Shown: positions 27,992 to 35,939, counted from the first letter of the stretch. The stretch: DNA of 64,000 bases from Pseudobacter sp. (GCA_017849455.1 JAFIGX010000004.1:62001-126000), one strand, 5' to 3'. Numbers and translations: made by a program. Notes: a model not told the origin generated them from the sequence alone.

Positions 27992-29314
27992 ATGGAAATT
28001 AATAGAACGATACAAAGGAAACTAACGATCTGGAAAAATACCTCCGACCGGAAACCTCTCATTCTTCAAGGAGCCAGGCAAGTTGGTAAGACATGGTTGC
28101 TTAAACATTTCGGAACAACAGAATTTGAGCAAGTAGCTTATTTCAATTTTGAAGAGCAGCCTGATCTCAAACAATTTTTCCAAAATACCAAAGATACTTC
28201 ACGTATCCTTCAGAATCTTTCATTGGTTCATGGACGTGCCATAACACCACAAAATACACTTATCATATTTGATGAAATCCAGGAATGCAATGATGCACTC
28301 AACTCCTTAAAATATTTCAATGAAAATGCTCCCGGGTATGCTATCGCCAGCGCAGGCTCCCTACTCGGTGTAGCTCTGTCAAGGGGAAATTCCTTTCCTG
28401 TTGGAAAAGTAGATTTCCTGCATCTGCATCCCATTTGTTTTTCCGAGTTTTTATCTGTTGCAGATCCCAACCTATTTGCCTATCTGGAGAGTATCGATAG
28501 ACTGGAACCTATTCCGGATATTTTCTTTCATCCGTTAGTGGATAAATTGAAAATGTATTTTATATCAGGAGGCATGCCAGAAGCTGTGGTAGCATTGCTC
28601 GAAAAGCAGGATACAGAAAAAACACAGCAGGTACTACAAAATATACTCAGTGCTTATGCGCTTGATTTTTCCAAACATGCGGAAAACAAGGATATACCAA
28701 AGATCAATCACGTATGGGCTTCTATACCCTCACAACTTGCCAGGAATAATAAAAAGTTCATTTATCAGTCTGTGAAGCAAGGCGCCCGTGCCAGGGAATA
28801 TGAAGATGCCTTACTCTGGCTCTCGCATGCAGGCTTAGTTCATCGGGTTTTTCGAGTCTCAAAGCCAGGCTTGCCGCTTTCAGCCTATGATGATCTTTCG
28901 ACCTTTAAGCTTTATTTAATTGATGTAGGAATATTGCGCCGACTTGCATTTCTGGACCCTATCGCGGTGAGAGAAGGCAATCGGTTATTTACAGAATTTA
29001 AAGGAGCATTGACAGAGAACTTTGTGCTGCAGCATCTGATACCACATTTCGAAGTTACTCCCCGCTATTGGTATTCCGGGAACCAGGCGGAAGTGGATTT
29101 CCTGATACAACTCAAAAATGAGATCATACCCATTGAAGTCAAATCTGATGAGAATATTCGCAGCAGGAGCCTTGCTACTTATAATGATCTTTATAAACCA
29201 TTTATTAGACTTAGATTTTCATTGAGAAATTTAAAGAAGGATGAAGGGCTGCTCAATATTCCACTGTTTATGGTTGATTATGCAGAGAAATTGATTGATA
29301 TAAGCGAAAAATAA
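27992..29314 (+). CDS. AAA_14 ATPase with DUF4143 domain
   Basis: 440 residues. Walker A GARQVGKT lies at residues 27-34, Walker B in LIIFDEIQE near 90, a sensor Ser in AIASAGSLLGVAL near 120, and the DUF4143 C-terminal domain carries a nuclease-like core (YWYSGNQAEVDFLIQ and IIPIEVKSDENIRSRSL near 370-390). This family is abundant in Bacteroidota and archaea and often moves horizontally; its cellular role is not established. DNA here is more AT-rich than the flanking housekeeping genes. It stands between katG and the arsenic operon, possibly within the same acquired block. Confidence 0.9.
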   Translation: MEINRTIQRKLTIWKNTSDRKPLILQGARQVGKTWLLKHFGTTEFEQVAYFNFEEQPDLKQFFQNTKDTSRILQNLSLVHGRAITPQNTLIIFDEIQECNDALNSLKYFNENAPGYAIASAGSLLGVALSRGNSFPVGKVDFLHLHPICFSEFLSVADPNLFAYLESIDRLEPIPDIFFHPLVDKLKMYFISGGMPEAVVALLEKQDTEKTQQVLQNILSAYALDFSKHAENKDIPKINHVWASIPSQLARNNKKFIYQSVKQGARAREYEDALLWLSHAGLVHRVFRVSKPGLPLSAYDDLSTFKLYLIDVGILRRLAFLDPIAVREGNRLFTEFKGALTENFVLQHLIPHFEVTPRYWYSGNQAEVDFLIQLKNEIIPIEVKSDENIRSRSLATYNDLYKPFIRLRFSLRNLKKDEGLLNIPLFMVDYAEKLIDISEK

Positions 29315-29410
29315 TTTCTGATGGAAACAAAAAACATCAGAACTACACGGATACAAAATGTTGGGATTGATATACGAGTTTGTTTAGCTACTGCAAATGC
29401 TAATTAGATT

Positions 29411-29445
29411 TTGCATTTTCAATATTATTATCGTAATATTGCGAT
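29411..29445 (+). promoter_or_regulatory. arsR promoter with ArsR operator
   Basis: TTG at 29411-29413, 20 bases and TAATATTG at 29434-29441 form a near-consensus promoter. ATCGTAATATTGCGAT at 29430-29445, a palindrome with one mismatched pair, covers the -7 element. A matching palindrome precedes arsM, so this is very probably the ArsR operator and gives autorepression. The leader before the ATG at 29450 is only a few bases. Confidence 0.75.
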
Positions 29446-29449
29446 TATA

Positions 29450-29779
29450 ATGGGACTTACAAAAACCGAAATATTCACCGATAAGCAGAATAAGTTGGCC
29501 CTAATGATGAAAGCATTGGCCCATCCCGCCCGCATTGCTATCATCCAGCACCTGATCAAATCGGAAGCCTGTATCTGTGGCGACCTGGTGGAAGAACTTG
29601 GACTGGCGCAAGCTACCATATCCCAACACCTGAAGGAGTTGAAAAATGCAGGGTTGATCAAAGGCACTATTGAAGGAACCAGCGTATGTTACTGTATCGA
29701 TGGCAAGGTTTGGAGCCAATACCGTTTAGCCCTGAACGCCTTTTTCGTAGCTTACAACAACAAAGACGAATGCTGTTAG
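29450..29779 (+). CDS. arsR: ArsR-family arsenic-responsive repressor
   Basis: 109 residues with the ArsR winged helix (KALAHPARIAIIQHLIKSEA, then LAQATISQHLKELKNAGLIK). Cys41 and Cys43 in EACICGDLVE match the CxC arsenite-binding site at the start of the DNA-recognition region, and two further Cys (108, 109) end the protein in DECC. Binding of arsenite or antimonite should release it from the palindromes before arsR and arsM. The start at 29450 is used since residues encoded from 29411 overlie the promoter. First gene of the arsenic operon. Confidence 0.93.
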   Translation: MGLTKTEIFTDKQNKLALMMKALAHPARIAIIQHLIKSEACICGDLVEELGLAQATISQHLKELKNAGLIKGTIEGTSVCYCIDGKVWSQYRLALNAFFVAYNNKDECC

Positions 29780-29799
29780 CATTTTTTTTGCCCCATATA

Positions 29800-29815
29800 A
29801 TCGCAATATTGCAAT
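29800..29815. promoter_or_regulatory. Second ArsR operator, upstream of arsM
   Basis: ATCGCAATATTGCAAT is palindromic with one mismatch and is the same site as the one before arsR, with core GCAATATTGC. It lies 21 bp before the arsM start, allowing separate control of arsM and the downstream genes. Confidence 0.7.
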
Positions 29816-29835
29816 AAACCAATAAATTGAACGAT

Positions 29836-30681
29836 ATGCAAACCCAGGATCAACTGAAGGAACTCGTAAAACAGAAATACAGCGAAATCGCTTTACAGGA
29901 TAAAACTGATAATGCCGCATCCTGTTGCGGGTCAGGGTGCTGTTCCATTGAAACGACCAATATTATGACAGATGACTATTCACAGATGGCCGGCTACAAT
30001 CCCGATGCGGACTTAGGGCTTGGGTGTGGATTGCCTACCCAATTTGCAAAGATCAAAAAAGGTGACGTTGTGATTGACCTCGGCTCAGGCGCAGGAAATG
30101 ACTGCTTCATTGCCAGGGCTGAAACCGGTGAAACCGGTAAAGTGATCGGTATTGATTTTACACCGGCCATGATCGAGAAAGCGAGAGCTAACGCAGAGAA
30201 ATTGGGATACAATAATGTAGAGTTCAGACAAGGTGATATAGAGAACATGCCCGTAACCGCCAACACCGCCGATGTGATCGTAAGTAATTGTGTACTGAAC
30301 CTCGTTCCCAATAAAGATGGAGTAATCAAGGATATCTACCGGGTACTGAAACCAGGCGCTCATTTCAGCATTTCTGATATTGTTCTCGAAGGCGCCCTGC
30401 CCCCGGCCATACAACAGGCGGCTGAAATGTATGCGGGATGCGTCTCCGGTGCTATCCAGCAACAGGTATATCTGGAACTTATTGCCAGCAATGGCTTTAC
30501 TAATATTACCATTCAGAAGGAGAAACCCATTCTCATACCCGATGATATCCTTGCCGGTTACCTCTCCGCAAATGAAATCACCCAGTTCAGGAACAACAAT
30601 ACCGGGATCTACAGCATAACGGTATATGCGGAGAAACCCAAAAACGAAGCAGCTTGCTGCGCACCCGGCTGTTGCAATTGA
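29836..30681 (+). CDS. arsM: Arsenite S-adenosylmethionine methyltransferase
   Basis: 281 residues. It methylates arsenite in the cytoplasm to methylated arsenicals using SAM. The SAM-binding motif VVIDLGSGAGNDCFIARAE starts near residue 78; Cys64 (LGLGCGLP), Cys152 (SNCVLN) and Cys202 (AGCVSG) fit the three conserved arsenite-binding cysteines of ArsM. Unusual Cys pairs occur at the N-terminus (CCGSGCC, residues 30-36) and at the C-terminus (CCAPGCC), likely extra metalloid ligands. The ATG at 29836 is chosen over a TTG three codons earlier. It sits behind its own ArsR site, 56 bp after arsR. Confidence 0.95.
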   Translation: MQTQDQLKELVKQKYSEIALQDKTDNAASCCGSGCCSIETTNIMTDDYSQMAGYNPDADLGLGCGLPTQFAKIKKGDVVIDLGSGAGNDCFIARAETGETGKVIGIDFTPAMIEKARANAEKLGYNNVEFRQGDIENMPVTANTADVIVSNCVLNLVPNKDGVIKDIYRVLKPGAHFSISDIVLEGALPPAIQQAAEMYAGCVSGAIQQQVYLELIASNGFTNITIQKEKPILIPDDILAGYLSANEITQFRNNNTGIYSITVYAEKPKNEAACCAPGCCN

Positions 30682-30706
30682 TCATTTTCAACCAAAACAA
30701 AACAAT

Positions 30707-31390
30707 ATGAAAAAGCTGATTTTTTCTTTGAGCATGCTGATGATTACCATCCTGTCAGTTACTGCCAAAGGCCCTAAACCCAAGTTGTTTCCTGAACTGG
30801 AAAAGTATTATACCAGTCTGAATACGATGCCTATAGAACCATCTCATGAAAAAGGACTGAAAAATCTGTATCAATATATTTTCCAAGGGATGGGAAGTGA
30901 TACGAAAATTGAACTTTTGTTTACTGACAAAGACAATTCATTTGTAGGTATCTCTGCCCAAATTGTGTTACAATCTTTATTATCCGTGAATAAATATAAT
31001 AAGTTGGGCGTTTCATCCTGTGGGTATCAGGTAGCAGAAATTAACCCCGTATTGATTAAGGTGCTAAATAAACATGGATTTAAGGTGACTGAAGCTACTG
31101 CTGCAAATGGGAGGAAGTCTTATTCGGTTGCGTTTGGAGAAAATGTTTCCCCCATAAATATCTATGCTAAATCCATAGACGACGCAACGTTGCCCAAAAC
31201 GAAGTTTTTGCAAGTGAAATTGTGTGATGCTAATGACAATGCCTGTGCTGATTTGGCTGGCGCATTTTTCAAGGAATCTGTTCCCTTCCCAAATCTTTCG
31301 TCTGACATTTCGGAAGATGAAGCAGATAAAATATTTTCCCAGGTTGCTGCAGAAATGGTACAAGCATTTAATAAAGCTAAAAATCTATAA
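30707..31390 (+). CDS. Exported LMW-phosphatase/ArsC-like protein lacking the active site
   Basis: 227 residues with a signal peptide (MKKLIFSLSMLMITILSVTA, about residues 1-20). From about residue 27 on it follows, by my recollection of the family, the Bacteroidota low-molecular-weight-phosphatase type arsenate reductase: an N-terminal helix (LYQYIFQ), strand plus loop, SSCGYQVAEINPVLIKVLNK, and LCDANDNACADLAGAFFKES. The catalytic loop, normally CTHNSRRS, here reads DKDNSFVG (residues 74-81), so both the nucleophilic Cys and the Arg are gone. It cannot be an ordinary arsenate reductase. It is within the arsenic operon, 26 bp after arsM and 10 bp before ACR3. A periplasmic binding or scaffold role is only a guess. 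Confidence 0.7.
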   Translation: MKKLIFSLSMLMITILSVTAKGPKPKLFPELEKYYTSLNTMPIEPSHEKGLKNLYQYIFQGMGSDTKIELLFTDKDNSFVGISAQIVLQSLLSVNKYNKLGVSSCGYQVAEINPVLIKVLNKHGFKVTEATAANGRKSYSVAFGENVSPINIYAKSIDDATLPKTKFLQVKLCDANDNACADLAGAFFKESVPFPNLSSDISEDEADKIFSQVAAEMVQAFNKAKNL

Positions 31391-31400
31391 ATTATAGGGA

Positions 31401-32480
31401 ATGAGCGCAAACAATTGTAATCTTACCAATGAAAGGAAACGACTTGGTTTTTTAGACCGGTATCTTACCCTATGGATTTTCCTTGCAATGGCAATAGGTG
31501 TAGGCATCGGCTATTTTATACCCGGTACGTCCGCTTTTATCAATTCGTTTTCCTCCGGCACAACCAACGTACCCCTGGCAGTGGGCTTAATACTCATGAT
31601 GTACCCGCCATTAGCAAAAGTGCGTTACGAACAGATGGGAATGGTTTTCAGGAATACCAAGATATTAGGAGCATCGCTGCTGCTAAACTGGGTCATCGGT
31701 CCTGTACTTATGTTCGCTTTGGCGCTGCTGTTCCTGAATGGTTACCCTGAATATATGGTGGGACTTATTTTGATCGGGCTGGCCCGTTGCATAGCGATGG
31801 TGATTGTCTGGAATGAATTGGCAGACGGCAACCGGGAATATGCGGCAGGTTTGGTGGCCCTTAACAGTATATTTCAGGTACTCCTGTATAGTATCTATGC
31901 GTATGTATTTGTGACCATTTTACCGCCGGTGTTCGGTTACAAAGGATTGGCTGTTGACATCACCATCGGGCAAATAGCTGAAAGTGTGGCAATTTATTTG
32001 GGTATCCCATTCGCAGCGGGTATTTTTAGCCGATACGTGCTTTTGAAATTGAAAGGTGAGCAGTGGTATCAACAAAAGTTTATTCCTGTTATTTCCCCTA
32101 TTACACTAATAGCCTTACTGTTCACTATTGTTGTAATGTTTAGCCTGAAAGGACAACTGATTGTACAAATACCACTTGACGTGCTTCGCATAGCCTTACC
32201 ATTGGTCATATACTTTGCCATCATGTTTTTGGCAAGTTTCTTCATGGGCAAGGCTTTAGGTGCTGACTATTCTCAAAACGCTGCCATTTCCTTTACGGCC
32301 GCCGGAAATAATTTTGAACTTGCGATTGCGGTAGCTATTGGCGTATACGGCATCAATAGCGGACAAGCTTTTGCAGGAGTTATTGGCCCCCTTATAGAAG
32401 TGCCGGCGTTGATTGCCCTGGTCAACGTAGCATTTTGGCTTCGAAAAAAATGGTATGAAAATACAGCAGTAACACAATAA
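31401..32480 (+). CDS. acr3: ACR3-type arsenite efflux permease
   Basis: 359 residues with ten hydrophobic helices, starting [20 protein letters not shown]. The ACR3 hallmarks are present: [20 protein letters not shown] near residue 56, the conserved Cys in [20 protein letters not shown] near 125, and [17 protein letters not shown] near 305. It exports arsenite across the inner membrane by proton exchange. It follows the phosphatase-like gene by 10 bp within the arsR-controlled operon, so arsenite is handled here by both methylation and efflux. Confidence 0.95.
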   Translation: MSANNCNLTNERKRLGFLDRYLTLWIFLAMAIGVGIGYFIPGTSAFINSFSSGTTNVPLAVGLILMMYPPLAKVRYEQMGMVFRNTKILGASLLLNWVIGPVLMFALALLFLNGYPEYMVGLILIGLARCIAMVIVWNELADGNREYAAGLVALNSIFQVLLYSIYAYVFVTILPPVFGYKGLAVDITIGQIAESVAIYLGIPFAAGIFSRYVLLKLKGEQWYQQKFIPVISPITLIALLFTIVVMFSLKGQLIVQIPLDVLRIALPLVIYFAIMFLASFFMGKALGADYSQNAAISFTAAGNNFELAIAVAIGVYGINSGQAFAGVIGPLIEVPALIALVNVAFWLRKKWYENTAVTQ

Positions 32481-32520
32481 ACCTATATTACATCACTCAA
32501 TTCTTCATAAAGGACTACAC

Positions 32521-33294
32521 ATGAAAATTGCTTTATTCTCTGACATTCATGCCAACCTGCCGGCGTTGGAGGCATTTTTGAAAGACGTTGAACAACGCAA
32601 TCCCGATTCAATCTACTGCCTGGGAGATTTGGTCGGTTATAATATCTGGCCCAATGAGGTCATCAATGAAATAAGAAAACGAAAAATCCCCACCATTGCA
32701 GGAAATTACGATTTTGGTATCGGTAGAAATAGTGATGACTGCGGCTGCGCATATAAAACAGACCAGGAGAAAGCTAACGGAGCTGTTTCGATTTCCTTTA
32801 CCAATGAGATCGTGAACAATGAAGAAAGGCAATACCTACGAACGTTACCAGCTCATATCCGTGTAGAATTTCAGTTAAATGAGGACAAGCTCTTTTTGCT
32901 ACTGGTGCATGGAAGTCCACGCAAAATCAATGAATACTTATTTGAAGATAGAGAGGAAAAAAGTATGTTGCGGATCATGCAGGACGCCAATGCAGATATC
33001 ATGTGCTTTGGGCACACACATGAACCTTACCACCGGATACTGAATTCAGGAACAGAACAGGACCCTCATTTTCGACATGCCATTAATATCGGATCGGTAG
33101 GCAAACCGAAGGATGGTAACCCGCAGGGAGCTTATGTTTTATTAACCATCGCTGGTAATAGCAGCGTATTGGAAAAGGATAGCATTCAGGTAGAGTTTGT
33201 ACGATTCAATTACGATATAGAAAAGGCCGCAAAAGCGGTGGAGGATAGCAGGTTGCCCAACGCTTATGCGGAAAGCCTGCGAAATGGTTTGTAA
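32521..33294 (+). CDS. Metallophosphoesterase (calcineurin-like)
   Basis: 257 residues with all dimetal phosphoesterase motifs in order: FSDIHAN at residues 6-12, GDLVGYN near 36, GNYDFG near 60, LVHGSPR near 124 and CFGHTHEP near 163. It should hydrolyse a phosphodiester or phosphomonoester in the cytoplasm; the substrate is unknown. It is the last gene of the arsenic operon, 40 bp after ACR3 and followed by a terminator. Why a phosphoesterase travels with arsenic genes is not clear from sequence alone. Confidence 0.9.
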   Translation: MKIALFSDIHANLPALEAFLKDVEQRNPDSIYCLGDLVGYNIWPNEVINEIRKRKIPTIAGNYDFGIGRNSDDCGCAYKTDQEKANGAVSISFTNEIVNNEERQYLRTLPAHIRVEFQLNEDKLFLLLVHGSPRKINEYLFEDREEKSMLRIMQDANADIMCFGHTHEPYHRILNSGTEQDPHFRHAINIGSVGKPKDGNPQGAYVLLTIAGNSSVLEKDSIQVEFVRFNYDIEKAAKAVEDSRLPNAYAESLRNGL

Positions 33295-33319
33295 TTGATG
33301 ATCCGACGACCTAAAAGGA

Positions 33320-33352
33320 GAAGCCCCTGTAGCCAGGGGCTTCTTTTATTTG
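33320..33352. terminator. Bidirectional terminator between the ars operon and Cys-rich genes
   Basis: GAAGCCCCTG, loop TAGC, CAGGGGCTTC, then TTTTATTT on the plus strand; an A-rich run on the other side also allows use from the minus strand. It separates the convergent metallophosphoesterase and the small Cys-rich gene. Confidence 0.8.
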
Positions 33353-33367
33353 TCAAACCTTTTCGGT

Positions 33368-33562
33368 TCAACGCTTATCACATTTGTTATTGTCGCAGCA
33401 TGGCGGACAAGGCTTGGGACAGGTTTTGGGACAAGGCTTTACACAGGTCTTTTCTGTGCTGGCTTTGGTTCCCTTGCTTTTTGCTTTTCCACCACCGTTG
33501 GCAAAGGCCACAGCGCCACCCATGAGCATGGCAATAGTAGCCAATAGAAATACCTTTTTCAT
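33368..33562 (-). CDS. Small exported Cys/Pro-rich protein
   Basis: 64 residues. A signal peptide (MKKVFLLATIAMLMGGAVAF, cleavage near ANG) is followed by a Lys-rich linker and a compact cysteine block with the repeat pattern C-x3-C-P-x2-C-P-x2-C-P-x-C-C and a last Cys, seven in about 22 residues. The pattern looks like a periplasmic metal-binding peptide. No family is recognised. It is convergent with the arsenic operon and about 50 bp downstream of another Cys-rich exported gene, so both may deal with soft metals. Confidence 0.65.
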   Translation of the reverse strand: MKKVFLLATIAMLMGGAVAFANGGGKAKSKGTKASTEKTCVKPCPKTCPKPCPPCCDNNKCDKR

Positions 33563-33617
33563 ATTGTAAGTTTAAGATGAAAATAAAATAGATGAAGTAA
33601 ATGAATGCGGGATGAAA

Positions 33618-33965
33618 TCAACAGGCATTCGGAGGTCTCCAGACTTCGGACGAATAGATGAAGATATAATTCGCCTGAAATAACGGATAAATCCGTTTAG
33701 TGAAACCTGAAATTTTCCCGAACGTATTGTTGCCCGTAATTGTCATTACATAACAAAGCGGGCAGTTCAGATAGCAGTTGTCCGTACTTGACTTTTTTGC
33801 ATCTTTTTTAGAAGGATTATCCTCTTTCTTACAGCAGGTAGTTTGTTTAACACGGCTACAACTGCTTTGCTTTGTGTCAACAGGTTTGCAATAGAATGGC
33901 AAAGCAGCTAATTCGGTCAGATAGACCAAAAACCAAATTGATAATATAGTGGCTTTAATGATCAA
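33618..33965 (-). CDS. Small Cys-rich exported or membrane-anchored protein
   Basis: 115 residues. A hydrophobic N-terminus (IIKATILSIWFLVYLTELAA) serves as signal or anchor, followed by FYCKPVD, CSRVKQTTCCKKE, a Lys/Ser linker and NCYLNCPLC, and it ends with WRPPNAC. The FYC / CC / PP layout recalls the HYC_CC_PP group of Bacteroidota proteins found beside metal-related TonB receptors, but the match is loose. It is 71 bp downstream of a truncated TonB receptor on the same strand, the expected neighbour for that group. Function unknown, probably linked to heavy metals. Confidence 0.55.
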   Translation of the reverse strand: MIIKATILSIWFLVYLTELAALPFYCKPVDTKQSSCSRVKQTTCCKKEDNPSKKDAKKSSTDNCYLNCPLCYVMTITGNNTFGKISGFTKRIYPLFQANYIFIYSSEVWRPPNAC

Positions 33966-34035
33966 AGTTATACCTGCTTCTCTGAACTAAAATTATTAAA
34001 ATTTGGTGAGATTTTTATAACTGATTTTCGCAGGG

Positions 34036-34710
34036 TTACAGTTTAAGTTTGATACCTCCATTTACCACAATTCCGTCGAGGGGCGCGTAGATATCCCGGA
34101 ACACCGGGTTTGTAATTGTACCCGTATAGATGGTATCGAACCTGGTCTGCCGTGTATCTGTCAAATTCTCAAAATTTACAAAAAGCGAGATTCGCTCCCA
34201 TTTTCTTTCCGCCATGAATCCACAAATCCAATAAGGCTTACCGGAACTACCATCACTTAGGGATTGCCTACTGTAATGATATGCTTCCAGGCCGATCTTC
34301 CATTTATCCTCCAGTTCATACATCAACACATTATTCAGGCGATGCTTTGCAGTCAACGGATTTTCCCTTTTATTTCCTGCCTCATTTAACTGTGCATCGG
34401 TAAATGTATAGCCGATGAACAACTTAAAATCACCATACCCTAATTTCACATTGGTTTCCCATCCTTTCGTATTGATATATCCATCAGCATTTACAAGTTG
34501 AGATAAATTTCCCGATACGCTGTGAAGTAATAAAGGGGATTTGATCTTTGTATAAAATAAAAGCTGATTGATACTTATACTTAGCTTATCAAATAAGGTA
34601 GTACGATAATTTATGTCAAAATTAATGCCGTAAGACTTTTCACGTTTGTTAAGGGCATCATGGATAGGAAGGACGGATTTAAACTGTATCCGTTCCGTTT
34701 CAGCCGACAA
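34036..34710 (-). pseudogene. 3' remnant of a TonB-dependent receptor
   Basis: About 220 residues matching only the C-terminal part of an outer-membrane beta-barrel: IQFKSVLPIHDALNKREKSY, alternating strands such as WETNVKLGYGDFKLFIGYTF, NPLTAKHRLNNVLMYELEDK, FVNFENLTDTRQTRF, and the ending GIVVNGGIKLKL. Signal peptide, plug and most strands are absent, and the frame has only a TTG that lies in the T run of the tRNA-Arg terminator. The receptor was therefore cut off at the tRNA gene. The C-terminal strands resemble receptors for metals or siderophores, in keeping with the Cys-rich genes downstream. Confidence 0.75.
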
Positions 34711-34748
34711 AAAAACAGGACAAGGAGAAAAATTTCTGCCTTGTCCTG
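34709..34748 (-). terminator. Terminator of tRNA-Arg
   Basis: On the minus strand CAGGACAAGG, a 13-base loop, CCTTGTCCTG and seven T, starting 6 bases past the tRNA. The T run is also where the truncated TonB receptor frame begins. Confidence 0.85.
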
Positions 34749-34753
34749 TGAGG

Positions 34754-34827
34754 TGACCCTGTCAGGATTCAAACCTGAAACCTTTTGATCCGTAGTCAAA
34801 TGCTCTATTCAGTTGAGCTACAGGGCC
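34754..34827 (-). tRNA. tRNA-Arg (anticodon ACG)
   Basis: A 74-base cloverleaf on the minus strand: acceptor GGCCCTG pairs with CAGGGTC (one G-T), D arm GCTC/GAGC, anticodon stem TTTGA/TCAAA with loop CTACGGA giving ACG, T arm TCAGG/CCTGA around TTTGAAT, discriminator A, CCA not encoded. It is a frequent type of integration site for mobile DNA. Confidence 0.93.
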
Positions 34828-34937
34828 GTTTAACTAATTGGGGCTGCAAAAATAAAGATTATTGTCATTATCACCAAACCAAAATCGATCTATTTATGGA
34901 GCGGGTTTTCTTCACAAGGCACTCCTGACTGGCCACC

Positions 34938-35264
34938 TCAGATGAATACAAACCATTGCTGGAACAACCGGCCAACCAGCGGCACTGGTTTCTCTTTTTC
35001 GTCCATCGCCATTTTGAATCCATATATCCAGCCTGCGAACAATAACAAAAGTACGACCAGCGATGGCGCCGAAAAATAGAATAGATTGGAATCGGCCAGC
35101 CAGAACCCTGCCAGGGCCAGCACCGATAATAGCCCAAGGCCAAAAGACTGACGCAAATGGAACCTAGCCAGCGGATCTTTTTGTTCCGAGACCGCGAACG
35201 TGAAAAATGCAAGGAACCATAAAAGCCATAAATAGCTCATGACGGCAATGAGTCTTCTGTCCAT
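34938..35264 (-). CDS. Small membrane protein, DUF4870/Tic20-like
   Basis: 108 residues from the ATG at 35264 (the frame is open to 35306). Three hydrophobic helices: LIAVMSYLWLLWFLAFFTFA, LGLLSVLALAGFWLA and LVVLLLLFAGWIYGFKMAMD, with the charged motif DPLARFHLRQSFGLGLLSVL between the first two and a final short amphipathic segment. The 'FHLRQS' loop is what DUF4870/Tic20-like small membrane proteins show. It stands alone between tRNA-Arg and rlmH. No function can be inferred. Confidence 0.65.
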   Translation of the reverse strand: MDRRLIAVMSYLWLLWFLAFFTFAVSEQKDPLARFHLRQSFGLGLLSVLALAGFWLADSNLFYFSAPSLVVLLLLFAGWIYGFKMAMDEKEKPVPLVGRLFQQWFVFI

Positions 35265-35357
35265 TCCTCCAAAATACAGAAATGCCGGCAATAAAACCAA
35301 ACCCATCCTGCTGGCACGAGATTATATTATACATCTTTGCAGATATATTTCTATGAT

Positions 35358-35831
35358 ATGAAAATTCAATTCTGGTCGATCGGCAAAAAACATGAGCCTT
35401 ATATAAAGATCGGGGTGGAAGATTTCACCAGCCGGATCGGGAATTATTTTCCTGTGCAGTGGAATATCCTGCCAACGCCCAAAAATGCCGGCATGCTGAG
35501 TGAGATGGACCTCAAGAAAAGAGAAGGAGCAACCATCCTGGAATGGCTGGACAAAGACGATTTCCTGGTGGCGCTCGACGAAAGGGGCAAATCATTCGAT
35601 TCCATCAAACTGGCCAGGTTCATGGAAACAAGGGCCCAGGAAAGAACGAAAACCCTGATCTTCCTGATCGGCGGCGCTTTTGGCATCGATGAGGCAGTAT
35701 TGAAAAGAGCCAATTTGCAGTGGTCGCTATCGCAGCTCACTTTTCCTCACCAGTTGGTGAGACTCATCCTGGCTGAACAGGTCTATCGTGCCTGCACCAT
35801 CATCCGCAATGAGAAGTACCATCATAGCTAA
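35358..35831 (+). CDS. rlmH: 23S rRNA pseudouridine-1915 N3-methyltransferase
   Basis: 157 residues, the standard RlmH length. It methylates the pseudouridine at position 1915 of 23S rRNA in the assembled ribosome with SAM. The SPOUT knot is visible: FLVALDERGKSFDSIKLARF near residue 75, LIFLIGGAFGIDEAVLKRAN near 103 and the C-terminal LSQLTFPHQLVRLILAEQVY with the conserved YH near the end. The ATG at 35358 fits the usual MKIQFWSIGK start; the preceding frame carries a non-family extension. A palindromic repeat follows immediately after the stop. Confidence 0.96.
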   Translation: MKIQFWSIGKKHEPYIKIGVEDFTSRIGNYFPVQWNILPTPKNAGMLSEMDLKKREGATILEWLDKDDFLVALDERGKSFDSIKLARFMETRAQERTKTLIFLIGGAFGIDEAVLKRANLQWSLSQLTFPHQLVRLILAEQVYRACTIIRNEKYHHS

Positions 35832-35836
35832 AACAT

Positions 35837-35939
35837 GAGGTATGAAGTTGGAAGTCGGAGGAATGAAGTACCCTATTGCCGGAAATCCTGCCATACTGGT
35901 CGCCCGACTTCAGACTTCATGCCTCCGACTTCATACCTC
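35837..35939. repeat. Imperfect inverted repeat, ATGAAGT-unit type
   Basis: Left arm begins GAGGTATGAAGTTGGAAGTC and the right arm, ending at 35939, reads as the reverse complement GAGGTATGAAGTCGGAGGCA. Twelve outer bases match perfectly; inner units (TGAAGT, GGAAGTCGGAGG) are shuffled. It starts 5 bp after the rlmH stop and probably forms a long hairpin. Its unit sequence differs from the TTGGCA-type repeats elsewhere in the window. Confidence 0.75.
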
